From Mesostigma viride (lineage: Eukaryota > Streptophyta > Mesostigmatophyceae > Mesostigmatales > Mesostigmataceae): 38,138 nucleotides of DNA. A program made the position numbers and the translations under genes. Below are positions 17,299 to 25,013 of this stretch, piece after piece (within the stretch, counting starts at the first letter, position 1; each line of letters begins with the position of its first letter). The notes beneath the pieces are model-generated. The model was not told the DNA's origin. It ran no database searches and saw only the letters and a program-made list of their open reading frames with translations. The stretch is taken from assembly GCA_009746045.1 (NCBI GenBank), contig RPFO01001709.1, positions 1 to 38,138 on the forward strand, written 5' to 3'.

Positions 17299-18789
17299 AT
17301 GGACAAATTGGACCAGGATGGAGCAGAGAGATGGCAGCCCCCACCTTATTCTGAGGCTGTTAGATGGCTAGTGAATCGTGATTGCTTTGTCGACAAATCC
17401 GCCGAATACACCCACCTGCTTCTGGATGGATACAAAGGTGGCAAGGCCTGTGTGGATTTTGAGGACCTGGCCAGCTTTTACAAGGAAGTGGCCAAGGATG
17501 CTCTGAATGACACCCAGAACTTCCTGGTGGAGCAGAAAACGGCCGTGTTCCCCTTTTTCATGGACCTGGATTGTGAGGATGATCAGGATTTGGGGGACAC
17601 CATCATCCAGCAGTGGATACCCACCATCCAAGAAGTGTTAAGGGAATGCGTGCCGGCGGAAACGGACAGCTATGTGATTGTGTGCAGGGCCCCCACCAAG
17701 GAGAAGAAGGGGAAGATCAAGACAGGGTTTCACATCCACTACCCCCTCCTCCCAGTGGATGAGAGGACAGCCTTAAAACTTCGGGCGTTTGTGGTGGACA
17801 AACTGCACCAGAATTTCGGCGACAGGCCGGCGGAGAACGACTGGACGGCCGTGGTGGACCCCAGCGTGCTGATGGACAACGGCATCCGTATCCTGTTCAG
17901 CTGGAAATGCGAGCGTTGCGCCGGCTGCTGCAAGGCGTACAGGAACATCCAGAAAACGATGGGGGATTGCAAGGGAAAGGCGCCGGGAGAGGATTGGTGC
18001 CACTGTGACGTGTGCAAGGAGCGGAGGAAGGCGCGCAACAGCTGCGGAGACGACCGCTGCCACTACGGCAGGATCTCTGAGAAGCGGTCGTACGCCCCGT
18101 GGGGTGTCATCAGCAAGGAGGGGGTGGTGGACACCGTCTTCTCGCCCGAGGACGTGCGCGAACACATCCTCCCGCTCCTCTGGCAGACCTCCGTGCGCAT
18201 CCTGGACGGGCGGCCGGGCGTGACCCCCACCCCCATCACCACCCCGCCGTGGTTCGACGAGGCGACATCCATGTGCCGCGAGGAGCTGCAGGGGCGCCGC
18301 AGGAAGCACAAGGCCAAGACCCCCCAGGAGCAGCGGGTGGCCAGCACGCTGGGTATCCACAGGGACGAGGCGCTGAACCTCGACTCTCCCGAGCACAAGG
18401 CCGTCGAGACGGTGGTGCGGACCATGGAGGGGGCGGCGGGTGTCACGCACGTGTTCAAGCAGGGGGAGGGCGTGCACGCGGTCTACTCGGCGTGGTCCAA
18501 GCACCGGTTCTGCCACAAGATCGAGGACGCGCACAAGAGCAACAACGTGTGGTACTCCGTCTCCATCCACGGGCTGGTGCAGCGGTGCTTCAACTCGGAG
18601 TGCAAGGGGTACGCATCGGAACCTCGCCAAATCCCGGCGGCGGCATACGCGGTCTTGTTTCCCTCCCCTGCGGTGGCGGCCCCTGCGAGTAAAACGAACC
18701 CCACAAGGGTGTCGGCCGCAAACCTTGCCTATAAGATATCGTACAACCCCCACAAGGTTGCGCGACGGGGGGGGCCCAGGAGGAGGTGA
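17299..18789 (+). CDS. Archaeo-eukaryotic (PrimPol-like) primase
   Basis: The AEP core shows VFPFFMDLDCEDD (catalytic D-x-D, about residue 97) and KTGFHIHYP (the S/T-G-x-H-x-H motif, about 145), then WTAVVDPSVLMDNGIRILFSWKC. A Cys-rich insert (C-x2-C-C, C-H-C-D-V-C) follows. The end has HKSNNVW.SV and a zinc knuckle RCFNSECKGYAS as in herpesvirus UL52, PrimPol and nucleocytovirus primases. It primes viral DNA synthesis. ATG 17299 is preferred; ATG 17206 would overlap the divergent gene. The first 500 bp are more AT-rich than the rest. The last 40 residues are low complexity and overlap the convergent gene. Confidence 0.85.
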   Translation: MDKLDQDGAERWQPPPYSEAVRWLVNRDCFVDKSAEYTHLLLDGYKGGKACVDFEDLASFYKEVAKDALNDTQNFLVEQKTAVFPFFMDLDCEDDQDLGDTIIQQWIPTIQEVLRECVPAETDSYVIVCRAPTKEKKGKIKTGFHIHYPLLPVDERTALKLRAFVVDKLHQNFGDRPAENDWTAVVDPSVLMDNGIRILFSWKCERCAGCCKAYRNIQKTMGDCKGKAPGEDWCHCDVCKERRKARNSCGDDRCHYGRISEKRSYAPWGVISKEGVVDTVFSPEDVREHILPLLWQTSVRILDGRPGVTPTPITTPPWFDEATSMCREELQGRRRKHKAKTPQEQRVASTLGIHRDEALNLDSPEHKAVETVVRTMEGAAGVTHVFKQGEGVHAVYSAWSKHRFCHKIEDAHKSNNVWYSVSIHGLVQRCFNSECKGYASEPRQIPAAAYAVLFPSPAVAAPASKTNPTRVSAANLAYKISYNPHKVARRGGPRRR

Positions 18790-19501
18790 GCGGCATGTAC
18801 AGCGCGCAGGCGGAATCGACGTGAGTGGCGCGCCCGAACTCGGTCACCAGCTCGGGCTTGTGGATCAGGGCCACCGTGACCCCCCCGTGGACGTACTGGT
18901 CGCTCACGGTGGACGAGTCGGGGATGAACAGCACGTTGGGACTCTTTATCGCGTTTTGTTTGTCGTTGCTCGTGATGTACGATACGCATTTAATGAACAC
19001 GTGGAAGTAATAAGACCCCGTGCTAGGAAAATTCATGCCCACCACCTCGCGAGCGCGGTCCATGCGATCACGGAACGGAGCCGATAGCAGACTCTTTTGG
19101 CAATAGACGAGACAGTCGTGCACCACGAACGTAACGCGCAACCCGTCGCGGCACAGCACACCTTGCAACACGGTGCCCTTGAACAGTTTCGTCTTGAACG
19201 GCGGCATGTGGACGATGTGCACGCTCTTGTCCCAATGCACGATCGCGCACACCGTACGGCCGCCGCGGATCCGCGCTAGGGCCAGCAGGCAGTGCACCCC
19301 CGGCGTCAGGTCGCACATCCAATACGTGTCGCGGCCCATCTCCGCCACCACCTTGCCGACGTCGTCCGTACGGCGCATGTACGGCCGCGGGATGTCCGGA
19401 AGGCGGCAGAGGCCCATAATAGCCTTGAGCACGTCCGAGTTCTCCCGCGGCGACGCGCGTCTCGTTACCCACGTCCACCGGTGGACGCCGGCCTGCTGCA
19501 T
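18590..19501 (-). CDS. mRNA-capping-like nucleotidyltransferase fold, catalytic residues lost
   Basis: The order fits a guanylyltransferase: motif I position reads DLTPGVHCLL where active enzymes have K-x-D-G-x-R; motif III position KGTVLQGVL followed by FVVHDCLVY (usual D-G-E-L...F-D); an F-x-D-R helix; motif IV position NVLFIPDS; motif V position VALIHKPE (usual K-W-K). The motif I lysine and several acidic ligands are missing, so it is probably a pseudoenzyme, perhaps structural or regulatory. The start at 19501 is unambiguous. The end is not: a C8 run at about 18768 may hide a frame break, and the last 200 nt overlap the primase tail. Confidence 0.6.
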   Translation of the reverse strand: MQQAGVHRWTWVTRRASPRENSDVLKAIMGLCRLPDIPRPYMRRTDDVGKVVAEMGRDTYWMCDLTPGVHCLLALARIRGGRTVCAIVHWDKSVHIVHMPPFKTKLFKGTVLQGVLCRDGLRVTFVVHDCLVYCQKSLLSAPFRDRMDRAREVVGMNFPSTGSYYFHVFIKCVSYITSNDKQNAIKSPNVLFIPDSSTVSDQYVHGGVTVALIHKPELVTEFGRATHVDSACALYMPLTSSWAPPVAQPCGGCTISYRQGLRPTPLWGSFYSQGPPPQGRETRPRMPPPGFGEVPMRTPCTPS

Positions 19502-19587
19502 CCGCTATCTTACCCTAGGCGTCCACATTCCCCGCGGACTAAGCGCGCTACGAAACAAATCTCTGCCTATAGCGACCTGCGGACATC

Positions 19588-20148
19588 ATGGACCTGTTGG
19601 GGCGCTCCCTGCAGCGCTTTTACGCGAACGTTGACAACTTCAACGCGCTATACGACATCACGCGTCCTGAGTCCGGACGCAGGTCGGACCGCCTGTCCCT
19701 GCGGGTGGTCGAGTGCCTCGTGACCAATTACTCCAAGACACACCGCGTGGAGTTCGAGCAGCCCGACAACGCGCTCCCGTTCAACCTGTACATGTCCTAC
19801 CGCGAGCAGCTGGCCTTCTACTCCAAGCGCATGTTCGACCCCTTCGCCAGGAGGAACAAGACCACCATCCGCAGCCCCGCGGAAGACGAGCGGGAGATCA
19901 CCACCACACCCGGACAGATGAACTTCTTCCGATGGGCCATCACCAACGGGGTGCTGGAATACGCTCGCCAGCACCAGGACGCCATACGGGAGGAGCTGCC
20001 GAAGGGGAGGGAGAGGAGGCCCTCCCTGCGCGTCCTCAACGGCAAGGTCATACGGTGTCGCAAGAGGTGCAAGGCCTCCGACCTCGCCATCCTCGTGCGA
20101 CCGTCCGTGAAGAGCGTCAAGAAGAAGTTCACCGTCCGGTTCCTGTGA
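19588..20148 (+). CDS. Conserved-looking giant-virus protein, 186 aa
   Basis: Sequence blocks such as Y-x-N-V-x-N-F-N-x-L-Y, LRVVECLVTNYSK, YREQLAFYSKRMFDPFARR and TTPGQMNFFRWAITNGVLEY recall an uncharacterised family that I associate with several nucleocytovirus lineages (from memory, not searched). The C-terminal 50 residues are very basic (KVIRCRKRCKAS, KKKFTV), suggesting nucleic-acid contact. CCTATAGCG lies about 20 nt upstream of the start. No enzyme motif. Function unknown. Confidence 0.75.
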   Translation: MDLLGRSLQRFYANVDNFNALYDITRPESGRRSDRLSLRVVECLVTNYSKTHRVEFEQPDNALPFNLYMSYREQLAFYSKRMFDPFARRNKTTIRSPAEDEREITTTPGQMNFFRWAITNGVLEYARQHQDAIREELPKGRERRPSLRVLNGKVIRCRKRCKASDLAILVRPSVKSVKKKFTVRFL

Positions 20149-20198
20149 CCCGCGCGCTTAAAATCGAAACTGTACATTGTAGTTGGCCAGGCTTCGGG

Positions 20199-20534
20199 AT
20201 GGCATTCGTGTACGACGCCGTCATCGTGCGCCCCCTGAGGGAGCTGTACATGAAGGGGCCGCACTTCAGCTCCCTAGGCTTCTGGATGGGGATGGAGGAT
20301 CACGACATATGCGCGGAGATGACCTCCACATCCTCCGACATATGGAGGGACCGGCGGGACCACTGCCTGTCCGTCATCGAAAAACGCTTTGAAAGCGTTC
20401 ACGTCCTACTGAGGACCGCTATCCTGTGGTTGATCCTGTACAAAATGTTGCAATTGCTCTTGAAGACCGGGATTCGATTGTTAACGCCCGCGTTTATTGA
20501 TCATAATAATCGTGATAATAAAACTCGTGACTGA
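20199..20534 (+). CDS. Membrane protein with one C-terminal TM helix
   Basis: 111 residues. A soluble N-terminal part has FWMGMEDHDICAEMTSTSSD and a W/R/D-rich helix, followed by one TM segment (about 73-92, LLRTAILWLILYKMLQLLL) and a short polar tail. It starts 51 nt after the preceding gene on the same strand. The 3' end overlaps the convergent gene by about 40 nt. Likely a small virion membrane protein; family not recognised with certainty. Confidence 0.65.
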   Translation: MAFVYDAVIVRPLRELYMKGPHFSSLGFWMGMEDHDICAEMTSTSSDIWRDRRDHCLSVIEKRFESVHVLLRTAILWLILYKMLQLLLKTGIRLLTPAFIDHNNRDNKTRD

Positions 20535-20937
20535 ACATCATGCACTGTCTAACGGAACCCGCGAATGCGAGAGAAAAACAGAGGACTCCTCCCACCTGAC
20601 TTTGGCGCCATCGGTCGCGAGGGCGCGCGATCCCGGTCATCTGCGGACGATGGGGACGATCGGAACCTCGCGCGGATCTTAGCGGCGGCCGCCGCGGCCG
20701 CTCCCAGGGTCGCGACCCCAGCCACAAGCGCACGTCCCCCAGCGCGGACTGCAGTTTCTTCTTGGTGTTCTCGACGCACTCCTTGTTGCCGCCCCGAAGA
20801 GTCACCGCGCACCAGAACTTTGCGGCGGGTTCTGCCAGGGCCGAGCCGACGAAAGAGAACAACCACACGCACGCGAGGACGATCAGCACGATCGCGACAA
20901 TCCAAAGCTTCATTCCTACTATCCAATAGCCGCCCAT
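20494..20937 (-). CDS. Small membrane protein with N-terminal TM helix
   Basis: The start at 20937 gives MGGYWIVGMKLW and a TM helix (about 8-32, IVAIVLIVLACVWLFSFV), then a soluble domain with two Cys (FWCAVTLRGGNKECVENTKKKLQSALGDV). After residue 75 the frame becomes Arg/Pro rich over a GC-rich run (20680-20710) and may be out of frame, so the true end is uncertain. The paired cysteines suggest a disulphide-bonded ectodomain. It lies head-to-tail with the next membrane-protein gene. Confidence 0.5.
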   Translation of the reverse strand: MGGYWIVGMKLWIVAIVLIVLACVWLFSFVGSALAEPAAKFWCAVTLRGGNKECVENTKKKLQSALGDVRLWLGSRPWERPRRPPLRSARGSDRPHRPQMTGIARPRDRWRQSQVGGVLCFSLAFAGSVRQCMMFSHEFYYHDYYDQ

Positions 20938-20942
20938 TTTAT

Positions 20943-21263
20943 TTACGCGGTTATGTTGGGCCACCGCGGAGGGAGAACAGACGCGCCCCCCTCGCCGACA
21001 TTGATCAGGTTGTTCACCCCCCTAGCCAGCATGTAGGTGCCGCCCGCGAGGCCGATAAACATGATGCCCCACTTGGTCATCCAGCACCGGAAGTCCATGA
21101 ACCCCGTACAGTTCGTCTTCGCCTTGCGGTGGAAGCGGATGGAAGTGGCGGTGTAGTACAGGATGAACAGGGCCAACGCGACCGTGGGCCATGGTCCCAG
21201 GCTCAGCGGCATCTGGAGCAGCCTCATGGGCAGGGAGAGCAAACGGTTCACGGCAGCAGACAT
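20943..21263 (-). CDS. Two-TM membrane protein, 106 aa
   Basis: Two hydrophobic helices (about 26-44 WPTVALALFILYYTATSI and 66-83 WGIMFIGLAGGTYMLARG) flank a basic loop with two Cys (KTNCTGFMDFRCW). The start at 21263 is preceded by CTAGTATACACACC, a promoter-like box 8-14 nt upstream. It is divergent from the ribonucleotide reductase, 93 nt apart. Probably an envelope protein; family not identified. Confidence 0.65.
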   Translation of the reverse strand: MSAAVNRLLSLPMRLLQMPLSLGPWPTVALALFILYYTATSIRFHRKAKTNCTGFMDFRCWMTKWGIMFIGLAGGTYMLARGVNNLINVGEGGASVLPPRWPNITA

Positions 21264-21356
21264 GGTGTGTATACTAGCCGTAAAGAAAAAAAAAATGCAG
21301 CCCCCCGGAGTCGCGTTCAACCCGGAAGATATTTGCCATCCCATGGTATCAGACCC

Positions 21357-21730
21357 ATGGAGCCGGCCCGCGCCACCACTCCCACGGACAGAGCCATGGC
21401 CATCGCGTTGAGGACCTACCACCGCCCCCTCGAGGGCACATCGCAGCTGGAGACGTGGGAGCAGGTGGTGGACAGGGTGGTCTCCCACCAGAAGTGGCTC
21501 TGGGTTCGCGCCAAGGAGGACGCGCTCAACCGAGCCGAGCTCGCGGAGTTGGAGGAGCTGCGCCACTGCATCACGAACCGGTACATCGCCCCCGCGGGCC
21601 GCACTCTCTTCCTCGGGGGCACGGAGTTGAGCAGGAGGCGAGAGTCCTGCATGTTCAACTGCAGCTTCACCGAGGTCGAGACCGTCTACGACGTCGTCGA
21701 CGTGCTATGGCTGCTGCTGCAGGGATGCGG
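21357..21730 (+). CDS. nrdJ: Class II ribonucleotide reductase, exon 1
   Basis: N-terminal part of an adenosylcobalamin-dependent ribonucleoside-triphosphate reductase (monomeric RTPR type). Visible blocks are E-T-W-E-Q-V-V-D-R-V, RYIAPAGRTLFLGGTEL, ESCMFNCSF (containing the likely redox Cys) and VVDVLWLLLQGCG. The exon stops inside QGCG|VGFKP, split after the second base of a Gly codon, immediately followed by GTGAGT. Exon 2 continues in phase. ATG 21357 is taken as start; ATG 21396 is possible. The enzyme reduces ribonucleotides for viral DNA synthesis and needs the cofactor made by the adenosyltransferase at 16684. Confidence 0.9.
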
Positions 21731-21737
21731 GTGAGTC

Positions 21738-21962
21738 TCACTCCACCTTCTCGTCCCAATAGCGCCACGTCGTCCCGGGGATCTGTCGCCGGCGCGCCTC
21801 CATCTCCCTCTTTCTCCTGTTCTGGTACTCCTGGGCAGCCAGCACGAGCGCGTACGAATGCGCCCGGTGGCGGGAGTGGGCGCGGCACACGGGCTTGGGC
21901 GACAGCACGCACGCCTTGTTCTTGCACCTCTTGTTCAGTTTGGTGACCGCCGTGCACTTCAT
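21738..21962 (-). CDS. Intron-1 nested Cys/His zinc-motif protein, 74 aa
   Basis: Starts M-K-C-T-A-V-T-K-L-N-K-R-C, then C...C-R-A-H (residues 3-29): the same zinc motif as at 7376, 15346, 34739 and the C terminus of 35723-36362. The remainder is a charged helix with RRKREMEARRR. CAGTATAAAA lies 5-14 nt upstream of the ATG. It is antisense to, and contained within, RNR intron 1. Function unknown; a small nucleic-acid-binding factor is plausible. Confidence 0.75.
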   Translation of the reverse strand: MKCTAVTKLNKRCKNKACVLSPKPVCRAHSRHRAHSYALVLAAQEYQNRRKREMEARRRQIPGTTWRYWDEKVE

Positions 21963-21989
21963 CGTTTTTATACTGGTACGGGAGAAAAT

Positions 21990-22379
21990 TTAGGCGGCCG
22001 TGGTCGCCGTGGTCGGGGCCGTCGCCTCTGACACCGTCGCATCCACCACCGCGGCCACGGGGCGGCTAGAGAAAAAGGAGGAACCGACCGTCATGATGAT
22101 GGAGTATGACGTCGAGGCACCCCCCAGTGTCAGCAACCCCTTCAGGATCTTCCAGATCGTAGTCTCGTAGGAGTACACCCTGTCGTGGAAGTTCCTGTAA
22201 AGCACGTAGCCCAGCCCGCCCAGGACCAGCAGGTAGGTGAGGGCCAGCGTGGACCTGATGTTGGTCCGCAGGCGGAACCTCTCTCTCTTCACACGCACCC
22301 AGGTGGCGATCACGTGAGCCGCGCCGATCACCGCGCCGAACAGAAACAGGCTCTTGAAGTCCTTCATGAAGAATCCCAT
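21990..22379 (-). CDS. Intron-1 nested three-TM membrane protein
   Basis: 129 residues from ATG 22379, which has AGTATATG about 20 nt upstream; ATG 22397 is an alternative. Hydrophobic helices lie at about 10-28 (LFLFGAVIGAAHVIATWV), 44-62 (LALTYLLVLGGLGYVLY) and 80-103 (LLTLGGASTSYSIIMTVG). The C-terminal tail is Ala/Thr/Val rich. It sits back to back with the zinc-motif gene inside RNR intron 1. Family not recognised. Confidence 0.7.
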   Translation of the reverse strand: MGFFMKDFKSLFLFGAVIGAAHVIATWVRVKRERFRLRTNIRSTLALTYLLVLGGLGYVLYRNFHDRVYSYETTIWKILKGLLTLGGASTSYSIIMTVGSSFFSSRPVAAVVDATVSEATAPTTATTAA

Positions 22380-22423
22380 GGCGTTCAAGTGTGACATATA
22401 CTTGCGGTTTTTTTTCTGCACAG

Positions 22424-22709
22424 GGTCGGCTTCAAACCCGTCACCGGCACGCTCAACGGCTTCTCCAGGCGCATCCCGCACATCGACGTCATCCGGTCGC
22501 AGCGGACCTCCGTCGGGGGGCGCGAGTCCAACAAGGAGACCTGGGACCCCGACACCAAGACATGGACCCTATCCGTGGGCGACTCGGCCGTCGCCTGGGC
22601 CCGCGCCGTGGGGAAGCTCATGGCCGGCAAATACCCCGCCGAGCGACTCGTGCTGGACTTCACCGAGATAAGACCCGCTGGGACGCGTCTGAGGGGCTAT
22701 GGGTGGCTG
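22424..22709 (+). CDS. nrdJ: Class II ribonucleotide reductase, exon 2
   Basis: Continues VGFKPVTGTLNGF, IPHIDVIRSQR, GGRESNKETWD, VGDSAVAWARAVGKL and DFTEIRPAGTRLRGYGWL, all typical RTPR-type blocks in order. It ends after a complete Leu codon inside the conserved RGYGW-x-SSGD motif, directly before GTGAGTTG. Exon 3 resumes with SSGD in phase. No start or stop of its own exists in this frame, which supports splicing rather than a separate gene. Confidence 0.9.
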
Positions 22710-22758
22710 GTGAGTTGATTGGCGGATACTCGAATCCGTCGCCAATATTTATGTTGCG

Positions 22759-22767
22759 TTATACTAG
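22759..22767 (+). promoter_or_regulatory. TATACTAG promoter-like box in intron 2
   Basis: TTATACTAG lies 9 nt upstream of the ATG at 22777, at the same distance as the identical core before the start at 10358. It suggests that the nested gene has its own promoter inside the RNR intron. Confidence 0.5.
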
Positions 22768-22776
22768 ATCGATTCC

Positions 22777-23040
22777 ATGTCCCATTTCGGTGCGGTCCTT
22801 GTAGAATCCGCGATCGTGGCGGCGGCGATGGCCGGTATCATGACTCTCGTCCATTCGGTGCACATGAAACAGAGCCCGATGATGGCGATGTCCCACGCTG
22901 GTATTTTGATACAAGTTGGCGTGTCTGCTGCCATCCTGCACGTGGTTTTTGAGTTGATTGGTTGGAACAGGAAGTTCTGTCTGTCGCGTCTGCGTGCCAC
23001 AATCTCCGGCGCCACCATGGCGGCTGGCCACTCAGCTTAA
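22777..23040 (+). pseudogene. Intron-2 nested small membrane protein, interrupted by retrotransposon
   Basis: About 68 viral residues remain: hydrophobic helices at about 10-27 and 43-62, ending FELIGWNRKFC. The F-E-x-x-G-x-N-x-x-Y/F-C ending recalls a small membrane-protein family of several giant viruses (from memory). The retrotransposon starts at 22982, so the last 19 residues of the present frame are element sequence. The target continues after 34125 with the duplicated TGTC and a short in-frame tail, so only the extreme C terminus is displaced; the protein could still work. A TATACTAG box precedes the start. Confidence 0.65.
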
Positions 23041-23124
23041 TTTGGTAAAACCCAAATGAGCTGAGCTGACGTGCCTGCCTTAACTGCATGCCCTGTGGGG
23101 TGGGCGAGGACCTGTCCCATGATT
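22982..23124 (-). repeat. Terminal repeat A, outer copy
   Basis: 143 bp identical by eye to 24381-24523. It begins TGTCGCG at the left junction with viral DNA and runs to CATGATT, followed by the B repeat. In coding direction it is the last segment of the element. Confidence 0.85.
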
Positions 23125-23126
23125 AA

Positions 23127-24378
23127 TGAAAAGAGGGCTCTCAGCCGAGGACAAGGAACTGTCCCTCGTGCCTGATGACCACCTTCTTGATCCCCTTGTG
23201 TACCGTCGCGTGCCGCGTTTGAATATCCTTGCTGGGGCGTTAGCTAGACGCTCCAACTACTCTAATTGCGACAATATGATGGTGCAAGAGGGTGCTTTTG
23301 CCTCCCCTGCTATAGAACAATGCTTTCACAACACACACTTTGCACAGTCTGATGATGAAGCCGCACATGCGGAATTTATTGAGAAAGTTAATACAATTAC
23401 AACACGTTGATAGTCTCAATATCGATGCACTCCATGCTCACGAGCCCGCAGTTAGGCAGCGCTCCATGACATGCTACCGGCCTTGCTCCCAAGGAAAGGG
23501 AGAAACACGAAGGCCACTAACGAGAGACTCGAAGAGACTACACGCTGCGTGAGAGTCCTCTTCGACTATGAACCAAACCATTCGTCATGCATGCCACACG
23601 CATGACACACGCCACACTTGTCAGTCCAGCCAGGAATGCCAAAACTATCTTGCTGCCTGAACCATGCAAATAGAAACCGCATTCCAGTTGCCGTCCTGGC
23701 TTTCTACCACACATGCCAACAAAAGCAGGAAGGCATCCCGACAAATCTAAATTGCTACCCTGTTGCCGATCTCATCTCCTAGAGGCTCCGGCATTTCTGT
23801 CCCTGGGAATGTCCGACATTGAGTCACGTCCAGCAAGGTCGAAGCATAATATCCTTCAGACAATCTGCACGCTCACACCTTGCGTGTGAGTGGCCCAGCA
23901 AACATTGCGTCTAATCGTTCCTTTCTAGAAGAAATCCCTTTGTAGGGCTGCCAGCGATTTCGCATTCATTCCAGCGATCTGGCTCCGCACCGCAAATTGT
24001 CCTTTTCCATTTTCTGTCCAGTCCTCATAACGTTGACCCGCTATTCTACACCACAAAGACACCTGGCCTGTCAATAGCCTCGGCGCTGTTGAAGTCCAGC
24101 AGTCCAGCTTCAGCTCCAGCTGTCCACTAACACGCGTATGATCCTCTCGACGCTGCGCACTTGTGCTGCCGTCCGCTCAAGTCAGTGCTGCGCGCCCAGC
24201 TGTGCCTGGCCCGGCGCGCATGCACGTACACTTTCGTCCGCTCTTATGCTGCAAGTGCTAGTGTCCCCCCCGGTCACTAGCCTTTGTCGAAAATGCGTAG
24301 AAAACAAATTCCTTGCGCACGTCACCGGTCTTGTGCATAGTGGGCGCCGCCCGGATGACATAGCTCGCGTCCGTGACA
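23127..24378 (-). repeat. Long terminal repeat B, left copy
   Basis: 1252 bp, from TGAAAAG to GTGACA on the plus strand (TG...CA ends), same length and apparently same sequence as 32874-34125. It contains only short frames (94, 70, 68 and 106 residues) that recur in both copies and look non-coding. Confidence 0.9.
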
Positions 24379-24380
24379 GC

Positions 24381-24523
24381 TGTCGCGTCTGCGTGCCACA
24401 ATCTCCGGCGCCACCATGGCGGCTGGCCACTCAGCTTAATTTGGTAAAACCCAAATGAGCTGAGCTGACGTGCCTGCCTTAACTGCATGCCCTGTGGGGT
24501 GGGCGAGGACCTGTCCCATGATT
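24381..24523 (-). repeat. Terminal repeat A, inner copy
   Basis: Second copy of the 143-bp repeat, joined to the B repeat by GC, creating the palindromic junction GACAGCTGTC. It directly follows the polypurine run of the internal region in coding direction, so in that sense it is the start of the 3' LTR (A-GC-B). Confidence 0.85.
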
Positions 24524-24548
24524 CCCCCCTCGCTGGCGACCGGCCCCA

Positions 24549-25013
24549 TCACGAAGACAGCGATCGTACCAAGACAAGGGCAGCGGTGACCGCAGTCAAG
24601 CTGCGGGAGGTAAACTGCGCAGCGGTGCACACTGGACAAAACCAATCCCCCTCCGGAATGCTGGTGACCACTGGCTGCAAGCACTGCATGTGCCAACCAC
24701 AGTTACACTGATCACACAATAACATGGACTCCGCCTGATCGACCCGGTGACAAACCTGACACTGGGCGTCCTTGACTCGGCGAGACGTGTGCGGTTGGAG
24801 GTCGTGGACCAAATTGGGCAGCGAGCAGGGACTGAGATTGCTGAGGTTGTCAGTCGTACGGCTCCCGTCGGCGCCCTCCAAAATTGCCACTCCCGATGGT
24901 TTGATAGCCACAATGCGCAAAATGGTGGGCCCCGCCTCCACATCCAAAGTGTGCTTCAGCTGAGTGCGCAGGAAAACATACTGCCCTGGCCTAAACCGCA
25001 GCTGGCGAGCCAT
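24549..25013 (-). CDS. Retrotransposon Pol C terminus with PHD finger
   Basis: The start of this frame (MARQLRFRPGQYVFLRTQ) looks like the C-terminal beta domain of a gypsy integrase; then follows a PHD zinc finger: C-Q-V-C, L-L-C-D-Q-C, G-W-H-M-Q-C and W-F-C-P-V-C (C4HC3 order, about residues 86-133). PHD fingers read histone H3 tails. In gypsy chromoviruses a chromodomain in the same place guides integration to marked chromatin; a PHD finger here suggests the same idea with another mark. It is probably not a separate gene but the end of Pol, offset by one apparent lost base near 25020. Confidence 0.8.
   Translation of the reverse strand: MARQLRFRPGQYVFLRTQLKHTLDVEAGPTILRIVAIKPSGVAILEGADGSRTTDNLSNLSPCSLPNLVHDLQPHTSRRVKDAQCQVCHRVDQAESMLLCDQCNCGWHMQCLQPVVTSIPEGDWFCPVCTAAQFTSRSLTAVTAALVLVRSLSS

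Larger units (their letters stand above)
21731..22423 (+). other. RNR intron 1 (693 nt) with two nested antisense genes
   Basis: Donor GTGAGT at 21731; acceptor is a T9 tract then CTGCACAG ending at 22423. Splicing joins QGC-G-VGFKP exactly as in RTPR enzymes. Almost the whole intron is occupied by two minus-strand genes (21738-21962 and 21990-22379); the first one's stop codon is two bases from the donor. Confidence 0.88.

Noticed and set aside
23127-24378. Short frames of 60-106 residues in both copies of repeat B
   Set aside because: They are identical in both repeats, carry no family pattern and lie in LTR sequence; most likely chance frames.
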